Source: Rhodoferax sp.
GTDB taxonomy: Bacteria > Pseudomonadota > Gammaproteobacteria > Burkholderiales > Burkholderiaceae_C
Direction of reading: 5' to 3'
NCBI RefSeq assembly: GCF_012927445.1
Contig: NZ_JABBPD010000007.1
Location: forward strand, 682,001-746,000
Length of the DNA: 64,000 bases
Made by a program: the position numbers and the translations under genes
Shown: positions 1 to 10,081 of the stretch, piece after piece
How positions within the stretch are numbered: position 1 is the stretch's first letter
Layout of the letters: each line of letters starts with the position of its first letter
Notes under the pieces: model-generated
Told to the model about the DNA's origin: nothing
The model's input: the letters and a program-made list of their open reading frames with translations, nothing else
The model's database searches: none

Positions 1-1
1 C

Positions 2-388
2 TGGTTTGCTGGTTTGTTCTACCTGCCGCGGATCTTTGTCAACTTGGCCATGGTGCCGCAGGAGTCGGTGGCCGAGCGGGAGCGGTTGTTGTTGATGGCG
101 CGCAAATTGCTGCGTTTCACCACCGTTATTGCGGTTCCGGCGCTGGCCTTGGGCGTCTGGCTTTGGGCTGGCTATGGCATTGGCTGGGGCCCCGGTAATG
201 GCTGGATGCATGCCAAACTGGCCGTGGTGCTGCTGGTGCTGGGCTACCACCACAGTTGTGGTGTCGTGCTGCGCAAGTTTGTGGCTCATCGCAATACCCG
301 CAGTCATGTCTGGTACCGCTGGTTCAACGAGGCCCCGGTACTGATGTTGCTGGTGGCGGTGATCTTGGTGGTGGTCAAGCCGTTCTAA
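2..388 (+). CDS. hemJ: HemJ/CopD-family membrane protein, 5'-truncated by window edge
   Basis: The frame is open from base 2 and reads WFAGLFYLPRIFVN, the internal start of the HemJ (UPF0093/CopD-like) family, so the true start lies upstream of the window. Three or four hydrophobic helices remain, with the family's histidine pattern H-A-K-L ... Y-H-H in the middle. HemJ oxidises protoporphyrinogen IX in the inner membrane during haem synthesis. The more general CopD-family name is the alternative. It is followed within 4-13 nt by the VanZ-like gene, suggesting co-transcription. Confidence 0.75.
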   Translation, partial: WFAGLFYLPRIFVNLAMVPQESVAERERLLLMARKLLRFTTVIAVPALALGVWLWAGYGIGWGPGNGWMHAKLAVVLLVLGYHHSCGVVLRKFVAHRNTRSHVWYRWFNEAPVLMLLVAVILVVVKPF

Positions 389-401
389 CGGATTGGCGCA
401 A

Positions 402-1496
402 ATGCATAAGACTTCGGCATGGCCCCTGGCGTTGATCTACGTCGGGCTTATCTTCTATGCCAGTCTGTATCCTTTTTCTGATTGGCGTGACCAGGGCATC
501 GTGCCGTGGGCCTTTTTAACCAGTCCGTTACCCAAATACTGGACTGGTTTTGATGTGGCGATCAATGTCCTGGGCTACATGCCACTCGGGTTTTTGCTGG
601 TTCTCAGTGCGCTGCGGTCTGGCAGAGCGCCATACGCCGTCGTCCTGGCGACGTTGCTGGCGGGCTTGCTGTCGCTGTCGATGGAGTCGCTGCAGGGCTA
701 TTTGCCTGACCGGGTGCCGTCCAATGTGGACCTGAGTCTCAATACGCTGGGGGCCTGGCTGGGGGGCTTGATGGCCTGGTCGATGGAGAAACTGGGTGTC
801 ATTGACCGCTGGAGCCGCTTCCGGGCGCGCTGGTTTGTGGCCGATGCTCGGGGTGGCCTGGTGTTGCTGGCCCTGTGGCCGCTGGCCTTGTTGTTCCCGG
901 CAAGCGTGCCGTTTGGGCTTGGCCAGGTGATGGAGCGGCTGGAGGCGGCGGTGGCCGAGGCCTTGCAAGACACCCCCTTTTTGGACTGGCTGCCGGTGCG
1001 GGACATTGAGTTGCAGCCGTTGGTGCCTGGCATTGAGCTGGTCTGTGTTGCGCTGGGCCTGTTGATTCCCTGTCTGCTTGGCTTTTGCATCATCCGCTCG
1101 GTGGCACGGCGGGCGCTGTTTGGCGGGCTGGTGTTCGCACTTGGGGTGGGTGTCACCGCGCTGTCGGCGGCTTTAAGTTACGGGCCGGAGCATGCCTGGG
1201 CCTGGTTTACCTTGCCGGTCGAGGTCGGCCTGGTTGCGGCGCTGGTGTTGGTGGTGTTGCTGTTGTGGGCGCCGCGGCGTGCGAGCGCATCGCTGATGTT
1301 GCTGGCGCTGGGCATCTACCTCAGTCTGCTGAACCAGGCACCGGCCAGTCCTTATCTAGCGCAAACATTGGCCACCTGGGAGCAGGGCCGTTTTATCCGC
1401 TTTCATGGCTTGGCGCAGTGGCTCGGCTGGTTGTGGCCTTATGCCGCGTTGGTCTATGTGCTGACGCAGGTCTGGGGTCGGGACCCAAAAAACTAG
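402..1496 (+). CDS. VanZ-like family integral membrane protein
   Basis: About 364 residues with many hydrophobic helices. The N-terminal third resembles VanZ-like proteins (YASLYPF, then a GYMPLGFLL helix, then SMESLQ and an NTLGAWLG segment). The C-terminal half is an additional membrane region. ATG at 402 is preferred; an in-frame TTG at 393, four bases after the previous stop, is possible. VanZ-like proteins are poorly characterised, so no substrate is assigned. It is probably transcribed with the upstream HemJ-like gene. Confidence 0.7.
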   Translation: MHKTSAWPLALIYVGLIFYASLYPFSDWRDQGIVPWAFLTSPLPKYWTGFDVAINVLGYMPLGFLLVLSALRSGRAPYAVVLATLLAGLLSLSMESLQGYLPDRVPSNVDLSLNTLGAWLGGLMAWSMEKLGVIDRWSRFRARWFVADARGGLVLLALWPLALLFPASVPFGLGQVMERLEAAVAEALQDTPFLDWLPVRDIELQPLVPGIELVCVALGLLIPCLLGFCIIRSVARRALFGGLVFALGVGVTALSAALSYGPEHAWAWFTLPVEVGLVAALVLVVLLLWAPRRASASLMLLALGIYLSLLNQAPASPYLAQTLATWEQGRFIRFHGLAQWLGWLWPYAALVYVLTQVWGRDPKN

Positions 1497-1506
1497 AATC
1501 ACGGTT

Positions 1507-1890
1507 ATGACTGAAACAAATTGTGATGCCCAGGCCGGCGGCAGTCTTGCCGCCCAGCCGGCAGATTCTTATTACGAGCGGCATATCTTCTTCTGTCTCA
1601 ATGAGCGCAAAAATGGCGAAGATTGCTGCGTTCACCATGGGGCGCAGGCAGGGTTCGACCGCTGCAAACTCCAGGTCAAGGCCGCCGGTTTGGCCGGTCC
1701 CGGCCAGGTTCGGGTCAACAAGGCCGGTTGCCTGGACCGCTGTGCCGCCGGCCCGGTGGCGGTGGTCTACCCGGAGGCGGTCTGGTACACCTTTGTGGAC
1801 AACGATGACATCGACGAAATCGTGGAATCGCACCTTAAAAACGGCAAAGTGGTTGAGCGCCTGCTCATCCCCGCAACCTTAGGTCGTTAA
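1507..1890 (+). CDS. Thioredoxin-like (2Fe-2S) ferredoxin domain protein
   Basis: 127 residues. After a short N-terminal tail the chain reads RHIFFCLNERKNGEDCC and later GCLDRCAAGP, the cysteine layout of the thioredoxin-like [2Fe-2S] ferredoxin family (COG3411 type). The ligands would be Cys near the first strand and the C-x3-C pair. It likely acts as a small cytosolic electron-transfer or Fe-S protein; no partner is evident from the neighbours. It starts 10 nt after the VanZ-like gene stop. Confidence 0.8.
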   Translation: MTETNCDAQAGGSLAAQPADSYYERHIFFCLNERKNGEDCCVHHGAQAGFDRCKLQVKAAGLAGPGQVRVNKAGCLDRCAAGPVAVVYPEAVWYTFVDNDDIDEIVESHLKNGKVVERLLIPATLGR

Positions 1891-1899
1891 GTATTTTTG

Positions 1900-1947
1900 G
1901 CCTCTAGCCCCCGTCCAATGGATGCTAGTAGCTATTTTATTTATAGC
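1900..1947 (+). repeat. Dispersed palindromic element, copy 1
   Basis: Contains CTCTAGCCCCCGTCCA followed about 15 nt later by the imperfect palindrome AGCTATTTTATTTATAGC. The same two-part layout recurs at several other places in the window, in either orientation. It sits between the ferredoxin-like gene and the carboxypeptidase gene. Confidence 0.75.
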
Positions 1948-1998
1948 AATTAAATCAACAACTGTCGGTCACCTGGCCGATGGACGAACTCCCCTTTT

Positions 1999-3183
1999 AT
2001 GAAAACCCTTCTTCTTGCCATCGCCGCTGCTGTCAGTTTCTCGGTCGCCGCACAAACACCACAGCCCCCCGAAATTGCAGCGCGCTCTTACCTGTTGTTG
2101 GACGTCACGGCGAACCAACTGCTGGCGCAAAAAGACATTGACGTTCCGGTGGAGCCGGCATCGCTGACCAAACTGATGTCGGCCTATTTGGTGTTTGATG
2201 CCTTGCGCAGCAAAAAACTGAATCTCAAGCAGACACTGCCCGTCAGTGAACGCGCCTGGAAAATGCCGGGATCGCGCATGTTCATCGATCCCAAAATGAT
2301 GGTGCCGGTGGAAGACCTGATCAAAGGCATGATCGTGCAAAGCGGCAACGATGCCACGATGGCGCTGGCGGAAGGCGTGGGCGGCTCGTCCGAGCGCTTT
2401 GTGCAACTCATGAATGAGCAGGCCAAGGCCCTTGGCATGAAATCCACCGGCTACAAAAATCCGGAGGGACTGACCGAGGCCGGTCATATCACCACCGCAC
2501 GCGATCTCAGCATTCTGGCCACCCGCCTGATGCAGGATTTCCCGGATTACGTGGCTTATTACGCCATCAAAAAATACCATTACCAGGGCACACCGGCGAC
2601 CAATGACAGCAACCGTAACCTGCTGTTGTTCCGCGATCCGTCGGTGGACGGTTTGAAAACCGGACATACCGATGCGGCCGGTTATTGCCTTATTGCCACG
2701 GCCAAGCGTGACTTCTCCAATCTGGGGACGCCAGGTGCCGCCGCTGGTTCGCCGGGTGCGACGGGAAGCCGACGCCTGCTGTCCATTGTGTTGGGTGCCA
2801 CCAGCGAGAATGCCCGCGCCAACGAGTCCCAGAAGTTGCTGAACTGGGGCTACACCGCCTATGAAGGCGTCAAGCTGTTCGATGCCAACCAGGCGGTGGT
2901 ATCGCCTGCGGTCTGGAAGGGCAAAAGTTCAACCGTCAAATTGGGTCGCCAGCAGGCGATTGTGGTTGCCGTCCCGACCGGTAGCGCAGGTAAGCTGAAA
3001 ACACAAGTGGTGCGTGCTGATCCCCTGGTGGCGCCATTTGCCAAAGGCCAACAATTGGCAATGCTGAAGGTCAGCAGCGGCGAGCAGGTGCTCGTTGATG
3101 TGCCCTTGGTCGCGCTGGAAGCCGTCGAGCAAGCCGGCATCGTTGGTCGTGCCTGGGATGCCATGCGTTTGTGGATCAAGTAA
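1999..3183 (+). CDS. Serine-type D-Ala-D-Ala carboxypeptidase (PBP5/6 family)
   Basis: 394 residues with an N-terminal signal peptide (about residues 1-18, ending AAAQ or similar). The three penicillin-binding signatures are present: S-L-T-K with the nucleophile serine (about residue 55), S-G-N (about 115) and K-T-G (about 220). A PBP5 C-terminal beta domain follows, ending in an amphipathic stretch (AWDAMRLWIK) suited to membrane anchoring. It trims pentapeptides of periplasmic murein. A low-complexity Gly/Ala/Pro insertion lies after the KTG region. DacA and DacC type names are both used for this family. Confidence 0.93.
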   Translation: MKTLLLAIAAAVSFSVAAQTPQPPEIAARSYLLLDVTANQLLAQKDIDVPVEPASLTKLMSAYLVFDALRSKKLNLKQTLPVSERAWKMPGSRMFIDPKMMVPVEDLIKGMIVQSGNDATMALAEGVGGSSERFVQLMNEQAKALGMKSTGYKNPEGLTEAGHITTARDLSILATRLMQDFPDYVAYYAIKKYHYQGTPATNDSNRNLLLFRDPSVDGLKTGHTDAAGYCLIATAKRDFSNLGTPGAAAGSPGATGSRRLLSIVLGATSENARANESQKLLNWGYTAYEGVKLFDANQAVVSPAVWKGKSSTVKLGRQQAIVVAVPTGSAGKLKTQVVRADPLVAPFAKGQQLAMLKVSSGEQVLVDVPLVALEAVEQAGIVGRAWDAMRLWIK

Positions 3184-3250
3184 GGAAGAGTTTGTTGAAG
3201 GGGGTCGGGGTGCAGACACGTGGCCGGAGGGCAGAACTCGGAAAACGTGA

Positions 3251-3279
3251 TTGCGTGTTAACCGACGACCTGCTATAGT
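3251..3279 (+). promoter_or_regulatory. Sigma70-type promoter of the str operon
   Basis: TTGCGT (3251-3256), a 17-bp spacer, then TATAGT (3274-3279), preceded by TGC, which makes an extended -10. The predicted start is near 3286, giving a leader of about 70 nt before rpsL. Read by eye from consensus. Confidence 0.7.
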
Positions 3280-3358
3280 TGAAAGCTTTTCGGAATTTCC
3301 GAAGAGATTCACGTTTTCGAAGTTTTTTAAGTTACCAAACGTTTAGGGACGTTTTTCA

Positions 3359-3736
3359 ATGCCAACCATCAATCAATTAGTACGTCAGGGGCGCGAGGTC
3401 GAAACGATCAAGTCAAAAAGCCCCGCGATGCAAAACTCTCCGCAGCGTCGCGGTGTGTGCACCCGTGTGTACACCACCACGCCTAAGAAACCTAACTCGG
3501 CTCTGCGTAAAGTCGCCAAAGTGCGCCTGACCAACGGGTTCGAAGTTATTTCCTACATCGGCGGCGAAGGCCACAACCTGCAGGAACACAGCGTTGTGCT
3601 GGTTCGCGGCGGTCGTGTCAAGGATCTGCCTGGTGTGCGTTACCACATTGTGCGTGGTTCGCTCGATTTGCAAGGTGTGAAAGACCGCAAGCAGTCGCGC
3701 TCCAAGTACGGTGCCAAGAAGCCAAAGGCGAAATAA
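3359..3736 (+). CDS. rpsL: 30S ribosomal protein S12
   Basis: 125 residues starting [12 protein letters not shown]. It contains the conserved [11 protein letters not shown] segment, including the lysine altered in streptomycin-resistant mutants of other species, and [15 protein letters not shown]. It is the first gene of the str cluster, downstream of a clear promoter. S12 sits at the decoding centre of the small subunit. Length and ends are normal. An in-frame lysine at the usual resistance position suggests wild type. Confidence 0.99.
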
Positions 3737-3887
3737 GCTAACGCTTGTTCGATAGATAAGGTGTTGTTTCCCGCGTGGCGCGGTGAATCAACGTAGTGAC
3801 CCGTTGTTGGGTCGAGTAAGTGAAAACCAAAATGGTTTTTGCGGTGTCAAATTTTGATGCCAACTGAAGCAATTAAGAGGTGAAAAA

Positions 3888-4361
3888 ATGCCACGTCGTC
3901 GCGAAGTCCCTAAACGTGAAATCCTGCCGGATCCTAAGTTCGGCAATGTCGAGCTGTCTAAATTCATGAACGTGATCATGGAAGGCGGCAAAAAAGCGGT
4001 CGCTGAGCGCATCATTTATGGCGCGCTGGAGCAGATCGAAAAGAAGAACCCAGGTAAAGACCCGGTTGAAGCCTTCACCATGGCGATCAATAACGTCAAG
4101 CCGATGGTTGAAGTGAAGTCCCGCCGTGTTGGTGGTGCTAACTACCAGGTGCCTGTTGAAGTGCGCCCGGTCCGTCGTTTGGCCCTGTCCATGCGTTGGA
4201 TTAAAGAAGCTGCGCGCAAGCGCGGTGAAAAATCCATGGCATTGCGCTTGGCTAACGAGTTGATGGAAGCTACTGAAGGCCGTGGCGGCGCCATGAAAAA
4301 GCGTGACGAAGTTCACCGCATGGCAGAAGCCAACAAGGCCTTCTCCCACTTCCGTTTCTAA
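3888..4361 (+). CDS. rpsG: 30S ribosomal protein S7
   Basis: 157 residues, [20 protein letters not shown], a full-length S7. It nucleates assembly of the 3' domain of 16S rRNA. It is preceded by AGAGGTG and lies 151 nt after rpsL. That gap contains no other gene. In the str operon of other bacteria S7 is the translational autoregulator; I did not identify its mRNA target here. Confidence 0.99.
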   Translation: MPRRREVPKREILPDPKFGNVELSKFMNVIMEGGKKAVAERIIYGALEQIEKKNPGKDPVEAFTMAINNVKPMVEVKSRRVGGANYQVPVEVRPVRRLALSMRWIKEAARKRGEKSMALRLANELMEATEGRGGAMKKRDEVHRMAEANKAFSHFRF

Positions 4362-4523
4362 GACGGCTACTGCGCGGCTTTCATTCGCCGTCGCAGTCCT
4401 CTGGCTTGCTTCACGCATCGCCTTCGAGACTGCCCACAGAGTGAAAGCCGCACGCTACGTCGCAAGGGCTACAAGTCTTTGCGGGTAGTGGTTTGAAATA
4501 TACAGATCAACCAAGGATCCACC

Positions 4524-6626
4524 ATGGCTCGCCATACCCCCATTGAGCGCTACCGCAATATCGGTATTTCGGCTCACATTGACGCCGGTAAAACCACTAC
4601 CACCGAGCGCGTGCTTTTTTATACTGGCGTGAGCCACAAAATTGGTGAAGTCCATGACGGCGCGGCCACCATGGACTGGATGGAGCAGGAGCAGGAGCGT
4701 GGCATCACGATCACCTCCGCTGCAACGACCTGTTTCTGGACGGGGATGGACAAGTCCCTGCCTGAGCACCGTATCAACATCATTGACACCCCCGGCCACG
4801 TGGATTTCACGATTGAAGTCGAGCGCTCGATGCGCGTGCTGGATGGTGCGTGCATGGTGTACTGTGCGGTGGGTGGTGTGCAGCCCCAGTCCGAGACTGT
4901 TTGGCGCCAGGCCAACAAATACAAGGTGCCACGTCTGGCCTTTGTGAACAAGATGGATCGTACCGGCGCCAACTTTTTCAAGGTCGTGGATCAGATGAAG
5001 TTGCGCCTGAAGGCCAGCCCTGTTCCCATGGTGATTCCAATCGGCGCAGAAGAAAACTTCACTGGCGTGGTTGACCTGATCAAAATGCGGGCGATCGTTT
5101 GGGACGAGGCTTCACAAGGCATGAAGTTTGAGTACCGCGAAATTCCTGCTGACTTGGTGGAAAGCGCCAAGGAATGGCGTGAAAAAATGGTCGAGGCCGC
5201 TGCCGAGGCGTCCGAAGAGTTGATGAACAAGTACCTTGAAGAAGGTGACTTGACTGAAGCCGAGATCAAGTTTGGTATCCGCACGCGCACGATCGCCAGC
5301 GAGATCCAGCCTATGTTTTGCGGCTCTGCGTTCAAGAACAAAGGCGTGCAGCGCATGCTGGATGCCGTGATTGAGTTCATGCCGTCGCCGGTGGATATTC
5401 CGCCGGTCAAGGGCATGGACGAAGATGAAAATCCAGTGGTGCGTAAGGCAGACGATAAGGAGAAGTTCTCGGCCCTGGCATTCAAGTTGATGACCGATCC
5501 GTTTGTCGGCCAGTTGACCTTTGTGCGCGTCTATTCCGGCGTGCTGCAAAAAGGCGATACCGTCTATAACCCGATTCGCGGCAAGAAAGAACGCATCGGT
5601 CGCATTGTGCAAATGCACGCCAACAACCGCGAAGAAGTCAGCGAAATCGTCGCCGGTGACATCGCTGCCTGTATCGGTTTGAAAGATGTGACCACGGGTG
5701 AAACCCTGTGCGATCCAACGGCCATCGTGATGTTGGAGCGCATGGTGTTCCCGGAGCCGGTGATTACCCAGGCCGTGGAACCCAAGACCAAGGTCGATCA
5801 GGAAAAAATGGGTATTGCTTTGCAGCGTTTGGCGCAAGAAGATCCATCTTTCCGCGTCAAGACCGACGAAGAGTCGGGCCAGACCCTGATCGCAGGTATG
5901 GGCGAGTTGCATCTGGAAATTATTGTTGACCGCATGAAGCGTGAGTTTGGCGTGGAAGCCAACGTCGGCAAGCCGCAAGTGTCCTACCGCGAAACCATTC
6001 GCAAGACGGTGGAAGACGCTGAAGGCAAGTTTGTGCGCCAGTCCGGCGGCAAGGGCCAGTACGGTCACGTGGTATTGAAGATCGAACCCAATGAACCTGG
6101 CAAGGGCATTGAGTTTGTGGATGCGATCAAGGGTGGCACGGTGCCCCGCGAATACATCCCGGCGGTTGAAAAAGGCATCAACGAGGCCGTCACGCAAGGC
6201 GTGTTGGCTGGCTACCCAGTCGTTGACGTTAAGGTCACGCTGCATTTCGGCTCGTACCATGATGTTGACTCGAACGAACTGGCATTCAAGATGGCCGCCA
6301 TCTTCGGTTTCAAAGAAGGTTGCCGCAAGGCTGGCCCGGTCATTCTTGAACCCATGATGGCAGTTGAGGTGGAAACGCCAGAAGACTACGCCGGTAACGT
6401 GATGGGCGATTTGGCCTCACGCCGCGGCATGGTGCAGGGCATGGAAGACATGGTTGGCGGCGGCAAGGCCATCAAGGCTGAAGTTCCATTGTCAGAAATG
6501 TTCGGATACTCGACGACTTTGCGCTCCATGTCGCAAGGCCGCGCCACTTACACGATGGAATTCAAGCATTACTCGGAAGCTCCGCGTAACGTGTCCGAAG
6601 CCATCATGGCAGCGCGCGCCAAATAA
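4524..6626 (+). CDS. fusA: Elongation factor G
   Basis: 700 residues with the GTPase motifs [15 protein letters not shown] (G1), RGITITSAA (switch I), DTPGHVDF (G3) and NKMDR (G4). Domain order and length match bacterial EF-G, the GTPase that drives ribosomal translocation and, with RRF, recycling. The start is ATG after an AAGGA sequence. It lies 162 nt downstream of rpsG; the intervening DNA has no recognisable gene. Confidence 0.99.
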   Translation: MARHTPIERYRNIGISAHIDAGKTTTTERVLFYTGVSHKIGEVHDGAATMDWMEQEQERGITITSAATTCFWTGMDKSLPEHRINIIDTPGHVDFTIEVERSMRVLDGACMVYCAVGGVQPQSETVWRQANKYKVPRLAFVNKMDRTGANFFKVVDQMKLRLKASPVPMVIPIGAEENFTGVVDLIKMRAIVWDEASQGMKFEYREIPADLVESAKEWREKMVEAAAEASEELMNKYLEEGDLTEAEIKFGIRTRTIASEIQPMFCGSAFKNKGVQRMLDAVIEFMPSPVDIPPVKGMDEDENPVVRKADDKEKFSALAFKLMTDPFVGQLTFVRVYSGVLQKGDTVYNPIRGKKERIGRIVQMHANNREEVSEIVAGDIAACIGLKDVTTGETLCDPTAIVMLERMVFPEPVITQAVEPKTKVDQEKMGIALQRLAQEDPSFRVKTDEESGQTLIAGMGELHLEIIVDRMKREFGVEANVGKPQVSYRETIRKTVEDAEGKFVRQSGGKGQYGHVVLKIEPNEPGKGIEFVDAIKGGTVPREYIPAVEKGINEAVTQGVLAGYPVVDVKVTLHFGSYHDVDSNELAFKMAAIFGFKEGCRKAGPVILEPMMAVEVETPEDYAGNVMGDLASRRGMVQGMEDMVGGGKAIKAEVPLSEMFGYSTTLRSMSQGRATYTMEFKHYSEAPRNVSEAIMAARAK

Positions 6627-6736
6627 TTTCAAGTTGTCTGCGACGGTGTGCCGCCCTGTTCCCGTGCGGGGCGAATCAGCAACATCGTGCAAACATTAAA
6701 CCTGTACACGGGAACTAGCTCTTTGGAGAATTGATA

Positions 6737-7927
6737 ATGGGAAAAGAAAAATTCACACGTACCAAACCGCACGTCAACGTCGGCACGATTGGCCACGTCG
6801 ATCACGGTAAAACTACGCTGACCGCCGCCATCACCACGGTGCTGGCCGCCAAATTTGGCGGTACCGCCAAAGGCTATGACCAGATCGATGCCGCACCTGA
6901 AGAAAAGGCCCGCGGTATCACCATCAATACCGCGCACGTTGAATACGAAACGGCTAACCGCCATTACGCTCACGTTGACTGCCCAGGACACGCTGATTAC
7001 GTTAAAAACATGATCACTGGCGCGGCCCAAATGGACGGCGCTATTCTGGTCTGTTCCGCTGCTGACGGCCCCATGCCTCAGACCCGCGAGCACATCCTGC
7101 TGGCGCGCCAGGTCGGCGTGCCTTACATCATCGTGTTCCTGAACAAGTGCGACATGGTCGACGATGCTGAATTGCTCGAACTCGTTGAAATGGAAGTTCG
7201 CGAGTTGCTCGACAAGTATGATTTCCCTGGTGATGACACCCCTATCATCCACGGCAGCGCCAAGCTCGCCATGGAAGGTGACAAGGGTCCGCTGGGCGAA
7301 GAAGCCATCATGAAGCTGGCTGATGCACTCGACACCTACATTCCCCTGCCAGAGCGCGCCATCGACGGTGCCTTCCTGATGCCAGTGGAAGACGTGTTCT
7401 CGATCTCGGGTCGTGGCACCGTGGTGACCGGTCGTATCGAACGCGGTATTGTTAAAGTCGGCGAAGAAATCGAAATTGTCGGTATCAATGACACGCAGAA
7501 AACCATTTGCACCGGTGTTGAAATGTTCCGCAAATTGCTCGACCAAGGTCAAGCAGGCGACAACGTCGGCATCTTGTTGCGCGGTACCAAGCGCGAAGAC
7601 GTGCAGCGCGGCCAAGTGCTGTGCAAGCCCGGTTCGATCAAGCCACACACCCATTTCACGGGCGAGATCTATGTCTTGTCCAAAGATGAAGGTGGCCGTC
7701 ACACCCCGTTCTTCAACAACTACCGTCCCCAGTTCTACTTCCGTACCACGGACGTGACCGGTGCGATCGAGTTGCCAGAAGGCAAGGAAATGGTCATGCC
7801 AGGCGATAACGTGTCGATCACCGTCAAGTTGATCAACCCGATTGCCATGGAAGAAGGTCTGCGTTTTGCTATCCGTGAAGGTGGCAAGACGGTCGGTGCC
7901 GGTGTGGTTGCCAAGATCATTGCTTAA
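6737..7927 (+). CDS. tuf: Elongation factor Tu
   Basis: 396 residues from the ATG at 6737 ([16 protein letters not shown]). An upstream in-frame TTG at 6731 is less likely, because GGAG at 6725 fits the ATG. It carries [22 protein letters not shown] and NKCD. It delivers aminoacyl-tRNA to the ribosome. It lies 110 nt after fusA and only 9 nt before rpsJ, so rpsJ is likely read from the str transcript. Related bacteria often have a second tuf copy elsewhere, which this window cannot show. Confidence 0.99.
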   Translation: MGKEKFTRTKPHVNVGTIGHVDHGKTTLTAAITTVLAAKFGGTAKGYDQIDAAPEEKARGITINTAHVEYETANRHYAHVDCPGHADYVKNMITGAAQMDGAILVCSAADGPMPQTREHILLARQVGVPYIIVFLNKCDMVDDAELLELVEMEVRELLDKYDFPGDDTPIIHGSAKLAMEGDKGPLGEEAIMKLADALDTYIPLPERAIDGAFLMPVEDVFSISGRGTVVTGRIERGIVKVGEEIEIVGINDTQKTICTGVEMFRKLLDQGQAGDNVGILLRGTKREDVQRGQVLCKPGSIKPHTHFTGEIYVLSKDEGGRHTPFFNNYRPQFYFRTTDVTGAIELPEGKEMVMPGDNVSITVKLINPIAMEEGLRFAIREGGKTVGAGVVAKIIA

Positions 7928-7936
7928 GGAATTACC

Positions 7937-8251
7937 ATGGCTACCAAACAAAAAATTCGCATTCGCCTGAAAGCTTTTGACTACAAACTCATCGACCAGT
8001 CGGCCGCTGAAATTGTGGATACAGCTAAACGCACTGGCGCTATTGTCAAGGGCCCGGTGCCTTTGCCAACGCGTATGAAGCGTTTCGACATTCTGCGTTC
8101 GCCACACGTCAACAAGACCAGCCGCGATCAGTTTGAAATTCGTACACACCAACGCCTGATGGACATTGTTGACCCAACGGACAAAACCGTTGATGCGTTG
8201 ATGAAGCTTGATCTGCCCGCTGGTGTGGATGTTGAAATCAAGCTGCAGTAA
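7937..8251 (+). CDS. rpsJ: 30S ribosomal protein S10
   Basis: 104 residues, [20 protein letters not shown] through FEIRTHQRL, full length. S10 is a head protein of the 30S subunit and also NusE, a partner of NusB in antitermination. It is 9 nt downstream of tuf. It is separated from rplC by about 200 nt holding two hairpins and a promoter, so here it seems to belong to the str transcript, not to an S10 transcript. Confidence 0.99.
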   Translation: MATKQKIRIRLKAFDYKLIDQSAAEIVDTAKRTGAIVKGPVPLPTRMKRFDILRSPHVNKTSRDQFEIRTHQRLMDIVDPTDKTVDALMKLDLPAGVDVEIKLQ

Positions 8252-8256
8252 ATCAT

Positions 8257-8283
8257 GGGGAGGTTCGGTATAACCGGACCCCC
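8257..8283 (+). other. Stable hairpin downstream of rpsJ
   Basis: GGTTCGGT (8262-8269), loop ATA, ACCGGACC (8273-8280), extended by GGG/CCC across a one-base bulge. No T-tract follows, so it is not a classical intrinsic terminator. It could be a processing site or could stabilise the 3' end of the rpsJ message. Confidence 0.55.
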
Positions 8284-8308
8284 TTGAGGATCCAGGTATT
8301 GAATGAAC

Positions 8309-8337
8309 TTGCACGCAAAAGGTGTTCGGGATATACT
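8309..8337 (+). promoter_or_regulatory. Sigma70-type promoter for the rplC-rpsQ operon
   Basis: TTGCAC (8309-8314), a 17-bp spacer, then TATACT (8332-8337). The predicted start is close to 8344, the first base of the following hairpin. It gives rplC and the rest of the S10 cluster a promoter separate from rpsJ. Read by eye. Confidence 0.65.
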
Positions 8338-8343
8338 TGAAGG

Positions 8344-8383
8344 CTCTGTCGAGAATGCTATGCATCTTCGACAGAGTTTTATT
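8344..8383 (+). terminator. Hairpin plus T-tract at the start of the rplC leader
   Basis: CTCTGTCGA (8344-8352) pairs perfectly with TCGACAGAG (8368-8376) across a 15-nt loop and is followed by TTTTATT. It can terminate the upstream str-rpsJ transcript. Because it also begins at the predicted start of the rplC promoter, it could act as an attenuator or a protective 5' stem. Confidence 0.55.
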
Positions 8384-8449
8384 AACAGTCTTTCACGCAA
8401 AACGTTGTAGCCAATTGCAGTTGCAACGGTGAGAGTTACGGAGAAAATA

Positions 8450-9136
8450 ATGAGTCTGAGCAACTCCCTAGGGTTGCTGGGCCGCAAGGTGGGCATGATG
8501 CGCCTATTCACCGATGAGGGGGATTCAATCCCTGTCACGGTGGTGGACGTGTCTAACAACCGTGTGACCCAGGTCAAAACCCAAGAGAATGACGGCTACG
8601 TGGCCTTGCAGGTGACCTTTGGTTCCCGCAAAGCTTCGCGCGTCACCAAGCCTGCCGCTGGTCACCTTGCTAAAGCAGGTGTTGAAGCTGGTGAAGTTAT
8701 ACAAGAATTCCGTCTGACTGCCGATGTGGCTGCCCAGTACAAAGCAGGTGCAACAGTGCCTGTGGCGGCTGTGTTTGCTGTTGGCCAAAAGGTTGATGTG
8801 CAGGGCACGACCATTGGTAAGGGCTTTGCAGGAACAATCAAGCGTCACCACATGAAGTCGCAACGGGCGTCGCACGGTAATAGCCGTTCGCACAACGTTC
8901 CTGGCTCCATTGGTATGGCGCAAGATCCTGGTCGTGTGTTTCCTGGTAAGCGCATGACGGGTCACTTGGGTGTTGACACGGTCACTACCCAGAATCTGGA
9001 TGTGATCCGCATTGACGAAGCTCGTCAATTGTTGATGATCAAGGGGGCTATTCCTGGTTCGGCTGGCGGTTTTGTGACCGTTCGTCCTGCCATTAAAGTC
9101 AAAGCCAAAAATGCTGAAACGAAAGGAGCGAACTGA
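8450..9136 (+). CDS. rplC: 50S ribosomal protein L3
   Basis: 228 residues from the ATG at 8450 ([17 protein letters not shown]), chosen because ACGGAG precedes it and the family starts there. A longer frame from 8429 is not needed. It contains the GTSKGKGF-like segment ([16 protein letters not shown]) and the conserved [12 protein letters not shown] loop, whose glutamine is methylated by PrmB in other proteobacteria. It is the first gene of its own transcript. The stop overlaps the rplD start (TGATG). Confidence 0.99.
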   Translation: MSLSNSLGLLGRKVGMMRLFTDEGDSIPVTVVDVSNNRVTQVKTQENDGYVALQVTFGSRKASRVTKPAAGHLAKAGVEAGEVIQEFRLTADVAAQYKAGATVPVAAVFAVGQKVDVQGTTIGKGFAGTIKRHHMKSQRASHGNSRSHNVPGSIGMAQDPGRVFPGKRMTGHLGVDTVTTQNLDVIRIDEARQLLMIKGAIPGSAGGFVTVRPAIKVKAKNAETKGAN

Positions 9137-9756
9137 TGCAGCTCGAACTCCTGAATGATCAAGGTCTGGCAACTTCTAAAGTTGAAGCGCCGGAAACAGT
9201 GTTTGGTCGCGCATACAACGAAGATCTGGTTCACCAGATTGTGGTTGCTTTCCAGGCCAATGCCCGTCAAGGCACTCGCGCCCAGAAAGACCGTGAACAG
9301 GTCAAGCACTCGACCAAGAAGCCTTTTAAACAAAAGGGTACGGGTCGCGCTCGTGCTGGTATGACTTCCTCGCCATTGTGGCGCGGGGGCGGTCGGATTT
9401 TCCCGAACATGCCTGACGAAAATTTCACGCAAAAAATCAACAAGAAGATGTACCGTGCCGGCATGGCGTCCATCTTGTCGCAGTTGGCGCGTGAAGGCCG
9501 TTTGGCTGTGGTTGACTCCATGAAGGTGGACTCGCCTAAAACCAAGCCTTTGGCTGCCAAGTTCAAGGCCATGAATCTGGAATCCGTTTTGGTGATTGCC
9601 GACGAAGTCGACGAAAACCTGTACCTTGCATCCCGGAATCTGGTGAATATTTTGGTTGTTGAGCCGCGTTACGCTGATCCAGTGTCCCTGGTTCACTATC
9701 GCAAAGTGCTTGTCACCAAGGCCGCGATGGAAAAACTCCAGGAGATGTTCGCATGA
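9136..9756 (+). CDS. rplD: 50S ribosomal protein L4
   Basis: 206 residues of normal L4 length with the extended loop region ([15 protein letters not shown]) that lines the peptide exit tunnel. In E. coli L4 represses the S10 operon through its leader. Whether it acts on the short structured rplC leader seen here is unknown. The start overlaps rplC by one base and the end overlaps rplW by four, consistent with translational coupling. Confidence 0.99.
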   Translation: MQLELLNDQGLATSKVEAPETVFGRAYNEDLVHQIVVAFQANARQGTRAQKDREQVKHSTKKPFKQKGTGRARAGMTSSPLWRGGGRIFPNMPDENFTQKINKKMYRAGMASILSQLAREGRLAVVDSMKVDSPKTKPLAAKFKAMNLESVLVIADEVDENLYLASRNLVNILVVEPRYADPVSLVHYRKVLVTKAAMEKLQEMFA

Positions 9757-10079
9757 GCCATGGTCCAAATCTGACTACATTTGACGAAGGTCGTCTGATG
9801 CAAGTGCTCGTCGCGCCAATCGTGTCTGAAAAGGCAACGATGGTCGCTGAAAAGAGCAATGCGGTGACCTTCAAAGTGCTGCAAGACGCTACCAAATATG
9901 AAATCAAGGCCGCTGTGGAATTGATGTTCAAGGTTGAGGTTAAGGGCGTCTCTGTGGTGAACACCAAAGGCAAAACCAAGCGTTTTGGCAAGTCTGTAGG
10001 CCGTCGCGATAATATTCGCAAGGCTTATGTGACGCTGAAGCCTGGTCAAGAGCTGAACCTCGGTGGGGAGGCTGCGTAA
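9753..10079 (+). CDS. rplW: 50S ribosomal protein L23
   Basis: 108 residues with the L23 core [13 protein letters not shown] and the basic loop [22 protein letters not shown]. The N-terminus begins [15 protein letters not shown], slightly longer than in E. coli; an internal ATG at 9798 ([12 protein letters not shown]) matches the shorter form. It binds 23S rRNA at the tunnel exit and docks trigger factor and SRP. It has an ATGA overlap with rplD. Confidence 0.97.
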   Translation: MSHGPNLTTFDEGRLMQVLVAPIVSEKATMVAEKSNAVTFKVLQDATKYEIKAAVELMFKVEVKGVSVVNTKGKTKRFGKSVGRRDNIRKAYVTLKPGQELNLGGEAA

Positions 10080-10081
10080 TC

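Noticed and set aside
3737..3887. Possible extra gene or attenuator between rpsL and rpsG
   Set aside because: No open frame with a ribosome site and no stable stem with T-tract; treated as an ordinary intercistronic gap.
6629..8365. 578-codon open frame on the minus strand over tuf and rpsJ
   Set aside because: It is fully antisense to two unmistakable conserved genes; the His/Phe/Val-rich translation has no domain and follows from GC-rich codon usage.
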